Notes: a model not told the origin generated them from the letters alone. A DNA stretch of 64,000 nucleotides from Stomoxys calcitrans (GCF_963082655.1 NC_081553.1:15900643-15964642), one strand, 5' to 3'; shown: positions 20,291 to 32,018, numbered from the stretch's first letter. A program made the numbers and translations.

Positions 20291-22287
20291 CACAAATAAA
20301 AATAAAAATATAAATCTCCAATGTCGATTATTCCAATTTCATTTCCAATCTTTCTCAAAAAACTCTCCTTTACCATGGTTCCAAAAGATTAATCTGTCTT
20401 TTATGCAGATTTTTCTGTTAATGAATTTAAATCTTACCAAAAAAATCAATTTACTTTTGGAATTCGGTCAAGTACTTGTTTTCCAGTTTTTTTGCCATTT
20501 CAATTTTGTTTTTTTTTTTATTGGTTTGCGGTAAATAAAAAACAAATCAAGTTTGTTGTTTTGGCTGGCGGGAGGTGAGTGTGCATAATAATTCTTTACT
20601 ATAACTGCCACGAAATATGACGCCTGTCACCACAGCTAATAGTGACGCTTTGTCATTGGTGTCAAAAAGACCATAAGTCCCACAGGCCAGACAAGAAGGC
20701 TTGTTGTGGAACATACTTCACGCCGACAAGAGCGCAGTTTTTAAATGCTGGTGACAACTTTTGGGAGATGTTGTTTAAAAGTGTCAGGGAAACAAAATAG
20801 GGGGCCCTGCATGAGTCAAGTTAAATTACATTCAAAATTGAAGTTGTATTAAATTTTTTTTAACGCAAACAGACAGACAACCTAAGGGTAGTCTGCAAAT
20901 CACATTAAAAATTAAGTTTGCATTAATTTTACGTAAACAGACTGCGCTTTGGTTTAAAATATATTGTGAAACTAAAAATGTGTATATATACAAAATATAA
21001 ATTTTATTGATTTAAGATACATTTCTTCGAATCTTTGAGGCCCTCTAGAGGCCTTTTTTTATAATAAAAGGCTCTTTTTATGTTATTGGTGATATTTGTT
21101 TTAAGACACTGTTCCAACTAGCCTCTGGTTTCTTGGTTCCATTTAACCGCTATGTAAACATCATTTATTCCTAACAGGTTTTTTGTCGAATTAAGATAAA
21201 ATAGTTTTGCAATGTATTTCAAAAACCATTTTTGGCAAACCCAAATAAATGAACAATCAAACGACAAATACCAATTGCTGTTATTTATGCTATTTTGCAA
21301 AATTTGCACGAATTGTCGGTGAAAGAAATCACTAAGTAACACAAAAGTTAGCGAAAGTGTCAAAATTGAAGGCGGGCAAAAAAACTTTTCCTATTTAATA
21401 TTCTATTATTTAATTATTATTTAATGTTCATTGGCTGGCATTTTGTTAGGCGAAATCTTTAAATGAACCAACAAACGTCGGTTGATCGATCCATCATTGG
21501 GCCACTGGTGATCATTTAGTCAGTCATTCAACCATTAGCGGCAGTTAGTGGCACATAATTATTACCTTCACTTCACTGGCCACAGAAAATTTCTCTTTTT
21601 GGGAGGCCATTCCAAGCATTTCAAATTAATTGTGTTTGCCACTAATGTGATTTATTTTTGCTGCGTGTTTTTTTCCTTACAATTAATAAGTGAACGTTTT
21701 TCATTCTTGTATTTGTTTTGTTTGGCTTCCTATGACTAGAGACTGACTGTCGACAACTAAGATTGATTTTTTTTGGTATACCGCCATGCTGATGATGTGC
21801 AGCCAGTCTTATACTTGTTAATTGCATTTATTGTTGCTAAATGAAAGTTTAAAGTGTGCTTTTCTTGCTTCATTTGACACCTCTATGTTGGATTTTTTGA
21901 ACTAGAGGTTTTCTAAGATAAAAAGAGTGGACGGAAAAGTAGTCTGTCTTTAAAAAAATATGTTTTTCTAGAAATTTTTAAGATTTTAAAAAATTAAATT
22001 TTTTACAAACCTTTTATTGTATACAAATTTTCAATTTTTTACAAAACTGAAATTTAAAAAACAAAAATTTTTGTTGACAAAATTTAAATTTTTATTGTTG
22101 GAATTCTTTGTCCAGCTGATCTAGTGAAACAACTAAAATAAAAAGTAGCTCAAAAACAGATAAATAAACGGACAACACGCCGATAAATGTGTTTGCTGCA
22201 ATACGCACAAATTGAAAGATTACTCTTTGGCAATCAAAGATTGCTAGGTAATAGGTTTTGGTTATTGTGTGTATTGCTGATGCTGGT
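20291..22287. other. AT-rich non-coding spacer
   Basis: About 2 kb with no recognised repeat family or gene. The T-rich open frames (21118-21827) lack motifs. It could be unique intronic or intergenic DNA. Confidence 0.5.
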
Positions 22288-23822
22288 TGTTATACCCACC
22301 ACCGAAGGATGGGGGTATATTCATTTTGTCATTCCGTTTGCAACACATCGAAATATCCATTTGCGACCCTGTAAAGTATATATATTCTTGATCAGCGTCA
22401 AAATTTAAGACGATCTAGACTTGTCCGTCTGTCTGTCTGTTGAAATCACGTTACATTCTTCAAAAATAAAGATATTGAGCTCAAACTTTGCACAGATTCT
22501 TTTTTTGTTCATAAGCAGGTTAAGTTCGAAGATGGGATCGGATTATATCTTGATATAGTCCCCATATAGACCGATAATAGCCAATAAAAGCCACATTTAT
22601 AAACCGATTTTGCTGAAATTTGGGACAAAGAGTTGTGTTAGGCCCTTCGACATCCTCCGTCAATTTGGCTTAAATCGGTCCAGATTTGGATATAGCTGCC
22701 ATATAGACCGATTCTCCAATTAAGGGTCTTAGGCCCCTAAAAGCCATATTTATTATCCGAGTTTGCTGAAATTTGGGACAGTGAGTTCTGTTAGGCCCTT
22801 CGACATCCTTTGTCAATATGGCTCAGATCGGTCCAGATTTGGATATAGCTGACATATAGACCGATCCTCCGATTTAGGGTCTTAGGCCCAAAAAACCCCC
22901 TTTGTTCTCCGATTTTGTTGAAATTTGGGACAGTGAGTTGTGTTAGGCCCTTCGACATCCTTCATTAATTTGGCCCAGATCGGTCCAGATTTGGATATAG
23001 CTTCCATATAGACCGATCCTCCGATTTAGGGTCTTAGGCCGATAAAACCCCCTTTATTATCCGATTTTGCTGAAATTTGGGACAGTGAGTTGTCTTAGGC
23101 CCTTCGACATTTTTCTTCAATTTGACTCTGATCGGTTCAGATTTGGATATAGCTACCATATAGACCAATCTCTCGACTTAAGGTTTCGGGCCCATGAAAG
23201 GCTCATTTATTGCTCGATGTCGCCGACATTTGGGACAGTGAGTTAAGTTATGCCCCTTGAAATACTTCTGCAATATGGTACAGATCGGTCCAGATCGGTT
23301 CAGATTTGGATATAGCTGTCATATAGACCGATCTCTCGGTTTTAGGTTTTGGGGTCATAAAAGGCGCAATTATTGTCCGATTTCGCTGAAATTTCGGACA
23401 GTGCGTTAGGTTAGACTCTTCGACAATTTTCTGCAACTTAGCCCAAATCGGTGCAGATTTGGATATAGCTGCCATGTAGACCGATTTCTCGATTTAAAGT
23501 CTTGGCCCTATTTATAATCCAATTTCACTGTAATTTGACACAGTGACTTAAGTTAGGCCTTTCGACATCTGTGTCGTATATGGTTCAGGTCTGTTTATTT
23601 TTAGATATAGCTACTAAAAAGACCAATATTTTGTTATACACAATTGACTTGTACTTATTAGTATTTGGTCCAAATTGGAACATATTTCGATATAACTGCT
23701 ATGGGACATAAGGTATGCAATTTTCACCGGATTTTGATGGAAGGTGGTTTACATATATACCCGAGGTGGTGGGTATCCAAAGTTCGGCCCGGCCGAACTT
23801 AACGCCTTTTTACTTGTTTTCT
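22288..23822 (+). repeat. HPE-A element, complete copy
   Basis: This is the best full-length copy. The left terminus is ATACCCACCACC-GAA-GGATGGGGGTAT, an imperfect palindrome. A leader follows with 'cattccgtttgcaacacatcgaaatat', 'gtaaagtatatatattcttgatcagcgtc' and 'gtccgtctgtctgtctgttgaaatcacg'. Then come about seven monomers of 150-160 bp, each with 'ggatatagctgccatatagaccgat', 'tgaaatttgggacagtgagtt' and 'ggcccttcgacat'. The right terminus is a perfect palindrome with 10-base arms at 23780-23789 and 23791-23800, followed by AACGCCTTTTTACTTGTTTT. There is no transposase. The frame 23248-23475 reads the monomers. Confidence 0.85.
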
Positions 23823-24549
23823 ATTCTTTTTTGAATAATTACATTATATTTAACAATTTCAAACGGCTTTCTTCTAACAATGTAAAACTTATACTAAAAC
23901 TCTCTCTCTATTGCCTATACTTACATATCAAACTCCTATAAATCTGTGCACAGTGGTCTGTGTCCGACTTAAAGTTAATCCGTTTGTCAGAAGGTGTGTT
24001 AATTATATGTAACATTTGTAACATGTATCTACGTTTGTAATTGTTTTCTTGTGTCAAAATTTCTACGTCCTTCAGGTTTGTAATGTGTCCTGCCAAGCTG
24101 CACTGAGCGGCAACAGCCTTTTTTGTTCTATGAGTTTGTGAGATAGTTTTTAGTGTGATTTGTGAGCCGAAATTCGAGTTTTTAGTTTTGTACTTGTGGT
24201 GCCTACATATGTCATTGGGCATTATCCCATTTGCATGCCTGGGAATCCCATTGGCATGCCTTTTATTTGCTCATATATCCTGTCAATGTATGTAAAATAC
24301 CTGGAGTCCTTTATGCAAAATGTAAGCATCTCTATGATCTATTGGGATCTTGATATACTTTCCACGGTAGTCCACTTCTCTTTTATCACCCTAATCGCCA
24401 AATTTACTGGCACGCTTGGAAAAAGGGAGATAATATCAAATAAAACGAGTATCTCCATATTGTCGATGATTTGATCGTTGACCTGATTTCTAAACTGGAT
24501 TCCATTCTTAATGTTATATTGTGAATCCGTTGTCAAGTTGTTTAATATA

Positions 24550-25151
24550 AAGGGTGATTTTTTTGAGGTTAGGATTTTCATGCATTAGTATTTGACAGAT
24601 CACGTGGGATTTCAGACATGGTGTCAAAGAGAAAGATGCTCAGTATGCTTTGACATTTCATCACGAATAGACTTACTAACGAGCAACGCTTGCAAATCAT
24701 TGAATTTTATTACCAAAATCAGTGTTCGGTTCGAAATGTGTTCAAATTTTGACAAATTTTGTTCAGCGATGAGGCTCATTTCTGGTTGAATGGCTACGTA
24801 AATAAGCAAAATTGCCGCATTTGGAGTGAAGAGCAACCAGAAGCCGTTCAAGAACATGCATCCCGAAAAATGCACTGTTTGGTGTGGTTTGTACGCTGGT
24901 GGAATCATTGGATCGTATTTTTTCAAAGATGCTGTTGGACGCAACGTTACGGTGAATGAACACATTTCGAACCGAACATTGATTTTGGTAATAAAATTCA
25001 ATGATTTGCAAGCTTTGCTCGTTAGTAAGTCTATTCATGATGAAATGTCAAAGCATACTGAGCATCTTTCTCTTTAACACCATGTCTGAAATCCCACGTG
25101 ATCTGGCAAATACAAATGCATGAAAATCCTAACCTCAAAAAAATCACCCTT
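24550..25151 (+). mobile_element. fold-back Tc1/mariner element inserted in the Penelope-like element
   Basis: 602 bp flanked by TA (24548-24549, 25152-25153), with ends AAGGGTGATTTTTTTGAGG and its complement. The two arms of 195 bases (24550-24744 and 24957-25151) are near-perfect reverse complements. They include the transposase N-terminal coding segment on both strands (LTNEQRLQIIEFYYQNQ-type). The centre encodes LFSDEAHFWLNGYVNKQN on the plus strand, then a frameshift to CTVWCGLYAGGIIGSYFF. That is a middle part of a Tc1/mariner-superfamily transposase with its first catalytic Asp region. The element is incomplete and cannot encode transposase. Confidence 0.9.
24759..24959 (+). pseudogene. 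Tc1/mariner transposase fragment
   Basis: This in-frame fragment starts with FSDEAHFWLNGYVNKQ and NCRIWSEEQPEAVQE, typical of the region around the first catalytic aspartate. It then frameshifts near 24855, so that PEKCTVWCGLYAGG continues in another frame. Upstream the N-terminal helix-turn-helix part (TNEQRLQIIEFYYQNQCSVR) is joined by an internal deletion and a TGA stop. The later catalytic residues are missing. Confidence 0.8.
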
Positions 25152-25900
25152 TACTTGTCAAATATTTAGATAACCCATATGTGGGAGGATTCATGGATAA
25201 GCAGATAGGTCTAAGGGGGATTCCTGCTTTGTGGATTTTCGGTAGTACATATATCCTAGGTAACACTCGGCTTGTGAGTGTGTTTTTTTTTCAATCATAG
25301 TCAAAATATGAAGGTTGAATAATTATTCCACGATTTTATTATTTTTGGTCTAAAGCCCTGAAGTTGGGTCCCTTTTCAGTCGTCGATAGGTGCATATATC
25401 ACCTAAAATCGATTTCATCTTCTTGTCGTAGTCATCCTTTTCCATTGCCACAGCTTTTCCTCCTTTGTCAGCGCATTGTATCAAAATATCCTTGTTTTCC
25501 TTTAGGAATCTCCTAGTTTCTCTCAGTGCATCAAACACAAGCTATCATGTTTGCTTAGCTTCGTTTTTTGTATATGGTCATATACTAATGTAACCAATTT
25601 TATGCGTGAGTTTTCTTGTAGCTCTCTACTCTCCCATGTTTTGATACAATCTTCTCCCTCAGCTATTACTATGTATAGAGGGAACGTCTCTTTTGTCGTT
25701 GGAAGATAATATTTGGGACCTAAAGAGAGTAACCACTCAACATTGGTTGCTACAGTCGTGTTAGTTTTATTTACAAACCACTCTTTGTTGCTCTCGATGT
25801 TATGCTCCTCATAGTATCGTTGTCTTAGCTTTCTCAGTTTATTGATGTGTGTTTTGTTTGTTCCTCTTCGTGTATGAGTCTCGAATGATGTCTGCGCTCT

Positions 25901-26429
25901 TAAAATTTAAACTGTTTAATATTTTAAAAACCTCAACTTTTGGTAGGTTTTCCCATCATATATATACCAAGTAAATTACTGAAAATAATCGTCGGTGATA
26001 ACTCAAAATTCGTTTCTTTGTCATCGTTAAGAGTGCAGAACAAAACCATGAGTGTCGAGTGGCTAAATACTGTTACCAGGGGGCTAACTGCTTCAAATTT
26101 CAGTTAAAACGCCGTAAGGTCTAATATTGACTGTAACTAGTACGAATATTAAGGGATTTCTTTCAAACATCGTAAATTCTGGGTAGAAAATGCGGAGTTT
26201 GTGCGTTGAATGCCTTCAATCAGGGCCATGTAGCAGCTGCATATATGGTCAGAACTAGTCCATACTCAGATGTTGAAGGTTCCATGCAACTCACTGTAAC
26301 AACTAATATGGGTAGTAAAACGAATTGTTGGGCTCAAACATTTAAATTGGAAGATGTCTTTATCCAAACTCGGCGCGGTTGTTCTTTGAAATCGGGCCAA
26401 AACTACGATTTTTTGAACTCAAGATTTCT
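25901..26429. other. non-coding spacer
   Basis: No gene or clear repeat. The open frame 26206-26448 has no motif and runs into HPE-A sequence at its end. Confidence 0.4.
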
Positions 26430-27118
26430 TATCGGAAGATCGGTATAAATGATGCTATATCAAGATATAGGCCATCTTTGACCGCAAGGCTATAGAGTGA
26501 TTTCGACAAAAAGCTGAAATTTTCCACAGTGACTTCTCCTATGACCTCCAACATACGTGCCAAAAATGGTCTGAATCGGTCTAAAATTTGACATAGCTTC
26601 CACAGAAACTGATCTCCCTATTATTGCTCTTGAGCCTCTAGTGGGAGCAATTGTCATCCGATTTGGCTGAAAATTTCCTCAATGACTTCTCCTATGATCT
26701 CCAACATACGTGCCAAAAATGGTCTGAATCGGTCTAAAATTTGACATAGCACCCATATAAACCGATCTCCCTATTATAGCGCTTGATCATCTAGAAGACA
26801 CAGTTCTTATACGGTTTGGCTGAAATTTTGCACAACTTCTACCATGACCTTGAACATACGTTCCAAATGTGGTGTGAATCGGTTCATAAGCTGTTATAGT
26901 TTTCATATAAACCGTTCTCCGGATTTTACTTCTTGAGTCCCTTCTTATCCGGTTTGAGTGAAATCTTGCAAAATGACCTCTACTATGTCATTCAACATCC
27001 AAACCAAGTATACCCCGAATCGGTTCATAACCTTATATAGCTCTAATAGCATTGCAATTCTTATCCATTGTCTTTAGTTTGCTTATAAAGAGAGACCGGA
27101 CAAAGAACTTGACAAATA
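26430..27118 (+). repeat. HPE-A element, 5'-truncated
   Basis: About four monomers ('tgaaattttgcacaacttctaccatgacc', 'atagctcccatataaaccgatctcc') followed by the segment before the right end ('gagagaccggacaaagaacttgacaaatac', 'ccaaggtggagag'). The terminal palindrome itself is missing. Confidence 0.7.
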
Positions 27119-27177
27119 CAATCCAAGGTGGAGAGTACGTTGCCTTCCTCACCTGTCGTTGCAGCTCCGACGTGGAA

Positions 27178-27327
27178 GAGTGCTAAGATCGGCCAGGCCG
27201 AATCTTATATGCCCTCCACCAGAATCGCATTTGTCGAGTTCATTCCCGGTATATGTTTTTAGATAAACCAAAGATAAAAGAAAAGAATTGCTTTGCTAAT
27301 TGAATTTTGGAGACCACAGTAGAAGTA
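27178..27327 (-). repeat. HPE-A element, right-end fragment in opposite orientation
   Basis: It starts GAGTGCTAAGATCGGCCAGG and continues 'ccgaatcttatatgccctccacc', 'gatcgcatttgtcgagttc'-like. It faces the preceding copy about 60 bp away, giving an inverted pair. It is truncated at 27328 by a mariner MITE. Confidence 0.7.
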
Positions 27328-27540
27328 TTGGGTTGCCCAAAAAGTAATTGCAGATTTTTTAAAAGAAAGAAAACTTAGAATGAATCAAATATACTTTTTT
27401 TACACTATTTTTCTAAAGCAAGCTTAAAGTAACAGCTGATAAATGACAGAAGAAAGAATGAAATTACAGAGTCACAAGCTGTGAAAAAATTTGTCAACGC
27501 CAACTATATGAAAAATCCGCAATTACTTTTTGGACAACCT
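27328..27540. mobile_element. mariner-derived MITE, copy 2
   Basis: It begins TTGGGTTGCCCAAAAAGTAA after TA (27326-27327) and ends CAATTACTTTTTGGACAACC, where the terminal repeat is mutated and the right TA is lost. An internal deletion of about 20 bases relative to copies 1, 3 and 4 is seen near 27365. No coding capacity. Confidence 0.85.
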
Positions 27541-28073
27541 TGGACTCACACTCACAGTTAAGGTGCAGTCAGCGCAGAAATTTGATGTCTTTTTGAAAAT
27601 TTCGTTCAATACGTATGCATGAATATCTTATGTTTTGAAAGATATTTGATATTAATGAGCGATTAATTGGATTAAGATTGAGTTTGTTTTCCATGCATTG
27701 TGGATTAGGAACATCAACATTTTTATCTATGGCCCTTTCATGCCAATGAAGATAAGTCTATTACAATGAAAGTGAAATTTATCTTCTTTTGTCTGTGGCA
27801 AAGCCCGTTGCAGTAAATTTATATCGCCGACATCTTGTTTATTATATGGGACATAGGTAACTCCTATGGGTGAGGTTTAGGTTGATGACTGTAATATAAC
27901 TCTGAAGTATTTGAGGAAACAAAGCCGTTGTTGTGACTGAGTTCGCTGGCGTCGCTTGAGTTGGAAGATAGATATTACTCAAATTTAAAAAAAAAATCAC
28001 AATATTAAGCCATGAAAATATTAAAAATTCTATAAACGAATTAAAAAATTTGAAGTAAACGAAAAGTCTACCA
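27541..28073. other. non-coding spacer
   Basis: No gene or repeat family recognised. Confidence 0.4.
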
Positions 28074-28161
28074 GTACACAGAAAAAAATATCACAAAAAT
28101 TTTTTCAATTAATTTTTTAATTGAAAATAAAAATATTTTCAATTAAAAAATTAATTGTACC
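28074..28161. repeat. AT-rich palindromic repeat (left piece)
   Basis: It starts ACACAGAAAAAAATATCACA and contains several nested palindromes built on TTCAATTAATTTTTTAATTG. ACACAGAAAAAA is complementary to the TTTTTTTCTGTGT ends near 30351 and 30720, suggesting a MITE with these terminal repeats. An HPE-A copy is inserted at 28162. Confidence 0.65.
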
Positions 28162-29034
28162 AATGATTTTTATACTCACCACCATAGGATGGGGGTGTGC
28201 TTATCTAATCATTCCGTTTTTAGCACTTCGAAATATTCATCTAAGACCCTATAAAGAATATATATTCTTGATCATCTTGACGTTCTGAGTCGATCTAGCC
28301 ATGTCAGTTCGTCCGTCCGTCTGTCGAAATCACGATAGAAGACAAACGCGTAAAGCTAGCCGCTTGAAATTTTGAACAGATACATATCATTGATGTAGGA
28401 CCTTGGGAAATGGGACACATTGGTTCAAATTTAGATATAGCTTCTATATAAACCGATCTCCCGATTTGACTTTTTGAGCACCTGGAAGCCGCAATTGTTT
28501 TCCGATATGGCTGAAATTTTGCCATGTAGTGTTTTGTTATGACTTCCAACAACCGTGCTAAGTACGCTCTAAATCGGTCAATAACCTGATATTGTTCCCA
28601 TATAAACCGATCTCATGATTTGACTTCTTGAGCCCTTACAAGCCGCAATTTTGGTCGGATATGGCTGAAATTTTGCATGTAGTGTTTTGTTATGACTTCC
28701 AACAACTGTTCCAAGTATGGTCAAAGTCGGGTTTTAACCTGATATAGCTCCCATATAAACTGATCTCGCGATTTGACTTCTTGAGTCCTTACAAGCCCCA
28801 TTTTTTGTCCGATTAGTCTGAAATTTTGCATATAGCTCCCATGTAAACCGGTCTCTCGATCATCCTTGTTCGGTTCCTAGAAGCTTTAATATTTGCTGGT
28901 TTGACAGTAGTTTTGTATGTAGAATAAAATTATGACCTGCACCAAAATTTATTTTGCATAAATTTTTAGCAGAATCCAAGGTGGTGGGTTCCCGAGATTT
29001 GGCCCGGCCTAACTTAGCACGCTTTGCTTGTTGA
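28162..29034 (+). repeat. HPE-A element, near complete, inside the AT-rich palindromic repeat
   Basis: Left end TTTTTATACTCACCACCATAGGATGGGGG, leader and about four monomers, then the right end 'gatttggcccggcctaacttagcacgctttgcttgtt'. Short for the family (about 870 bp). The minus-strand frame 28304-28552 reads the monomers. Confidence 0.8.
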
Positions 29035-29336
29035 ATTGAATGTTTGTTATGGCTTTCAACAACTGCGATAAATATGTTTTAAATCTATACATAACCTGAT
29101 ATAGCAACAAAATTTCCAAAATGCAACCTTTTTTAATTGAATCAATTAAAAAATTAATTGAAAATTTCACAAAAAGGCCATAATGTTTTAAATTGAATAT
29201 GCAAGTTTTTTTGGAAAATTTTCCAATTACCTTTTTTCAAAGACTGTGAATGATATTATCATTTTTAATTTTTTTCAATTACGATCGTGATTTAAATGTT
29301 GGCAATTTTCAATTGAAAAATTAATTGATTCAATAA
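29035..29336. repeat. AT-rich palindromic repeat, duplicated segment copy 1
   Basis: About 235 bases (29041-29276) are nearly identical to 30050-30286, including an HPE-A-like start ('tgtttgttatggctttcaacaactgcgataaat') and the palindromic ATTGAATCAATTAAAAAATT part. Only about two differences are seen. Confidence 0.85.
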
Positions 29337-30049
29337 TTTTTATACCTTCCACCATAGGAAGGGGGGTATACCAATTTCGTCATTCCGTTTGTAATACCTT
29401 GAAATATGAATCTAAGACCCCATAAAGTATATACATTCTTGATCGTCATGACATCTTAAGTCGATCAAGGCATGTCGATCCGTCCGTCTGTGGAAAGCAC
29501 GCAAACTTTCGAAGGAGTAAAGCTAGCCGCTTGAAATTTTGTACAAATACTTCTTATTGGCTGTATTGCTGCCATATAAATCGAACTTGGGTCTTGACTT
29601 CTAGAGCATTTAGAGGGCGCAATTCTTATCCGATTAGTCCATAACTTGATATAGTTGCCATTTATACCGATCTTGGATCTTGACTTCTTGAGCATCTAGG
29701 GGGCTTAATTCTTATCAGATTTGGCTGAAATTTAGCATGAAGTTGTTTGTTATGACTTCCAACAACTGTGCCAAATATGGTACAAACCGGTCTATAGCCA
29801 GATATAGCTGCCATATAAACCGATCTTGGATCTTGACTTCTTGAGCCAATAGAGGGCGCAATTCTCATTTGATTTGGCTGAAATTTTGCAAGAAGTTATT
29901 TTTTATGAATTCCAACATCTGTGCCAAATATGGGTCAAACCGGTCTATAACCTGATAAAGCTGCCATACAAACCGATCTTGGATCTTGACTTTTTGAACC
30001 ACTAGAGGGCGCAATTCGTATCTGATTTAGCTGAAATTTAGCATGAAGT
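29337..30049 (+). repeat. HPE-A element, left end and monomers
   Basis: It begins TTTTTATACCTTCCACCATAGG. Leader and four monomers follow, with 'ttgccatttataccgatcttggatcttgacttcttgagc'. It runs directly into the second copy of the duplicated segment, and no right terminus is present. The open frames at 29465-29868 are repeat-derived. Confidence 0.75.
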
Positions 30050-30410
30050 TGTTTGTTATGGCTTTCAACAACTGCGATAAATATGTTTTAAATCTATACA
30101 TAACCTGATATAGCAACAAAATTTCCAAAATGCAACCTTTTTTAATTGAATCAATTAAAAAATTAATTGGAAATTTCACAAAAAGGCCATAATGTTTTAA
30201 ATTGAATATGCAAGTTTTTTTTGGAAAATTTTCCAATTACCTTTTTTCAAAGACTGTGAATGATATTATCATTTTTGTGATTAAAGGAGTTCCAATTAAA
30301 AAATTAATTGGATCAATTAATTTTGTGACCGAATTTTATTTTTTTCTGTGTAGTTGCGATGTCTATGTTCCAGGATCTGTTGATCTGTCGAATTTTTTTT
30401 TTAAGTGATT
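30050..30410. repeat. AT-rich palindromic repeat, duplicated segment copy 2 and MITE end
   Basis: Copy 2 of the duplicated segment, continuing to the MITE-like end TTTTTTTCTGTGTAG near 30356. The flank 'gcgatgtctatgttccaggatctgttgatctgtcg' follows, and it recurs about 370 bases downstream (30725-30760). Confidence 0.75.
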
Positions 30411-30790
30411 CAATTAAAAAATTAATTGGATATTTCGAAAATTTCAATCATTTTTTTAATTGGATCAATTAAAAAAACTAATTGAATATTTCCAAAAAGC
30501 AATCTTTTTTCTTAATTGAATCAATTAAAAAATTAATTGAAAATTAAAAAAAAATTCAATAATATTTTTATGAATATGCAAGTTTTTTAATTGGAAAATT
30601 TTTCAATCACTTTTTTCAAAAACTGTTATTGATATTATCATTTTTATAATTGAAGGAGTTCCAATTAAAAAATTTATTGGATCAATTAATTTTATGATCG
30701 ATTTTTATTAATTTCTGTGTAGTTGCCATGTCTATGTTCCACGATCTGTTGATCTGTCGAATTCATTTGGGAAAATTTTCCAACAATATA
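30411..30790. repeat. AT-rich palindromic repeat, third unit
   Basis: Palindromes of TCAATTAAAAAATTAATTG type recur, then 'gatattatcatttttataattgaaggagttccaatt', the TTTCTGTGTAG end and the same flanking words as in the previous unit. It looks like a tandem duplication of about 370 bp. Confidence 0.7.
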
Positions 30791-32018
30791 TTCGCATAAT
30801 AATTACTTCTACTCTACCAAAATAAGAAAAAAAATATTCTTCAATGTAACAACAATGGTTTTTTAATTGTTTCAGGTCAGTCTAAAACACACAAGGCTAT
30901 CAGATGTCAATGAACGCAAGTAAAAGTTTTAATTTATTTATCTAATTATTAAATGGTTGTAATTTTCTATAAATATATAAATACAGATCATATTCAATCA
31001 AAGCAAAAATATACAAATTCACGAAATTGCATCATTTCCATTTTAATAGCATTTATCACACTCAACCATTCAATGCGATTCGACACACGTATCTCTTAAT
31101 TCAAGCTTTTGAATCCATACAATTTTTGAAGTTACTATAATAAAAATGTTGTACAACATGCTTTTCTATAACAACACGAATGAATGAAAAGCCAATGAAA
31201 TGATCAGCCAAGCACAGAAATTAAAAAAAAGAAAACAAAAAAATGGCAACATGCAGCATGTGCTGCATAATGATTAGCAAACTCAACTGCCCATAACAAT
31301 TACCTCAGTGACGAATGGATGAAATTGAGAAAAGTCATCATAACCATCATGCAATCATGAGTGAGTTAAAAAAAAAGTCATACTTGGCTCATATCAATTC
31401 ACCTCAATCCCATGCGCTTAACGCACACAAAACGCTAGGCAAGAAGAGGACATTGCGCAAACGCAGCACATTGCAATTGTCAACAGGCTGTGCATAAATG
31501 TTTTATCCACAATCGGAGGCATGAGTGTGGAGTTTTGTTCGTCTGCCGCCGTTTGGGGACTAACATTATTTGCCAATACTCGTTTTGCCAATGCGAGTCT
31601 TTTTACGGAGAACTTAATTGAATTCACTGAATTAGAGAAGCACATTTACAATCACAAATACGCACTTTTCATCTCAACTGATAGTAAATGGTAGAAACAT
31701 TAATTGACTTACTTTCCGATATGTGAATTATATTCAATGTGTGGTTTTCATTAACGGAATTGTAATTGACAAGAAGTCTAAGAAGACTTAAAGAAATTGT
31801 GTACCTACACTGAAAAAACGAGTTGACCCAAAATTTGAGATTGTTCCTTATTCGTAGTATTTTAGCAATGAAAACGAGCCAAAGTAATAAAACTGTAAAT
31901 AAAGATATAGCTTTTTTAAAATTTAATTTCCTCTTTTATAAGGAACATGACCACCCATTTCGAATTTTGATCGCTGATTGATTCTTATTTTACTTTATAG
32001 ATGATTGTACAATTATTA
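30791..32018. other. AT-rich non-coding spacer
   Basis: No gene or strong repeat. At 31808 ACACTGAAAAAACGAG could be another MITE-like end, with a possible partner TTTTTTTCTGTGTAC near 32975. This is not certain. Confidence 0.4.

Larger units (their letters stand above)
23860..25900 (-). pseudogene. Penelope-like retroelement, internally deleted and interrupted
   Basis: Read on the minus strand, pieces fall in the order of Penelope-type proteins. First is an N-terminal region with WLLSLGPKYYLPTT (about 25735-25695), followed after a frameshift by ILIQCADKGGKAVAMEKDDY (25350-25538). Next is a PPTYGLSKYL segment that stops at the inserted DNA element (25151). After the insert come NNLTTDSQYNIKNGIQF and LVLFDIISLFPSVPVNLA (reverse transcriptase, 24339-24581), an in-frame stop, then YEQIKGMPMG. 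Then the sequence jumps to YVGTTSTKLKTRIS, a GIY-YIG endonuclease motif, with a frameshift into KKAVAAQCSLAGH. The catalytic YADD-type box is missing. Not functional. Confidence 0.85.

Noticed and set aside
19791..20376. Minus-strand open frames of 134-176 codons
   Set aside because: They are frame readings of the AAAAT array (endless Phe-Ile-Leu-Tyr) and cannot be real proteins.
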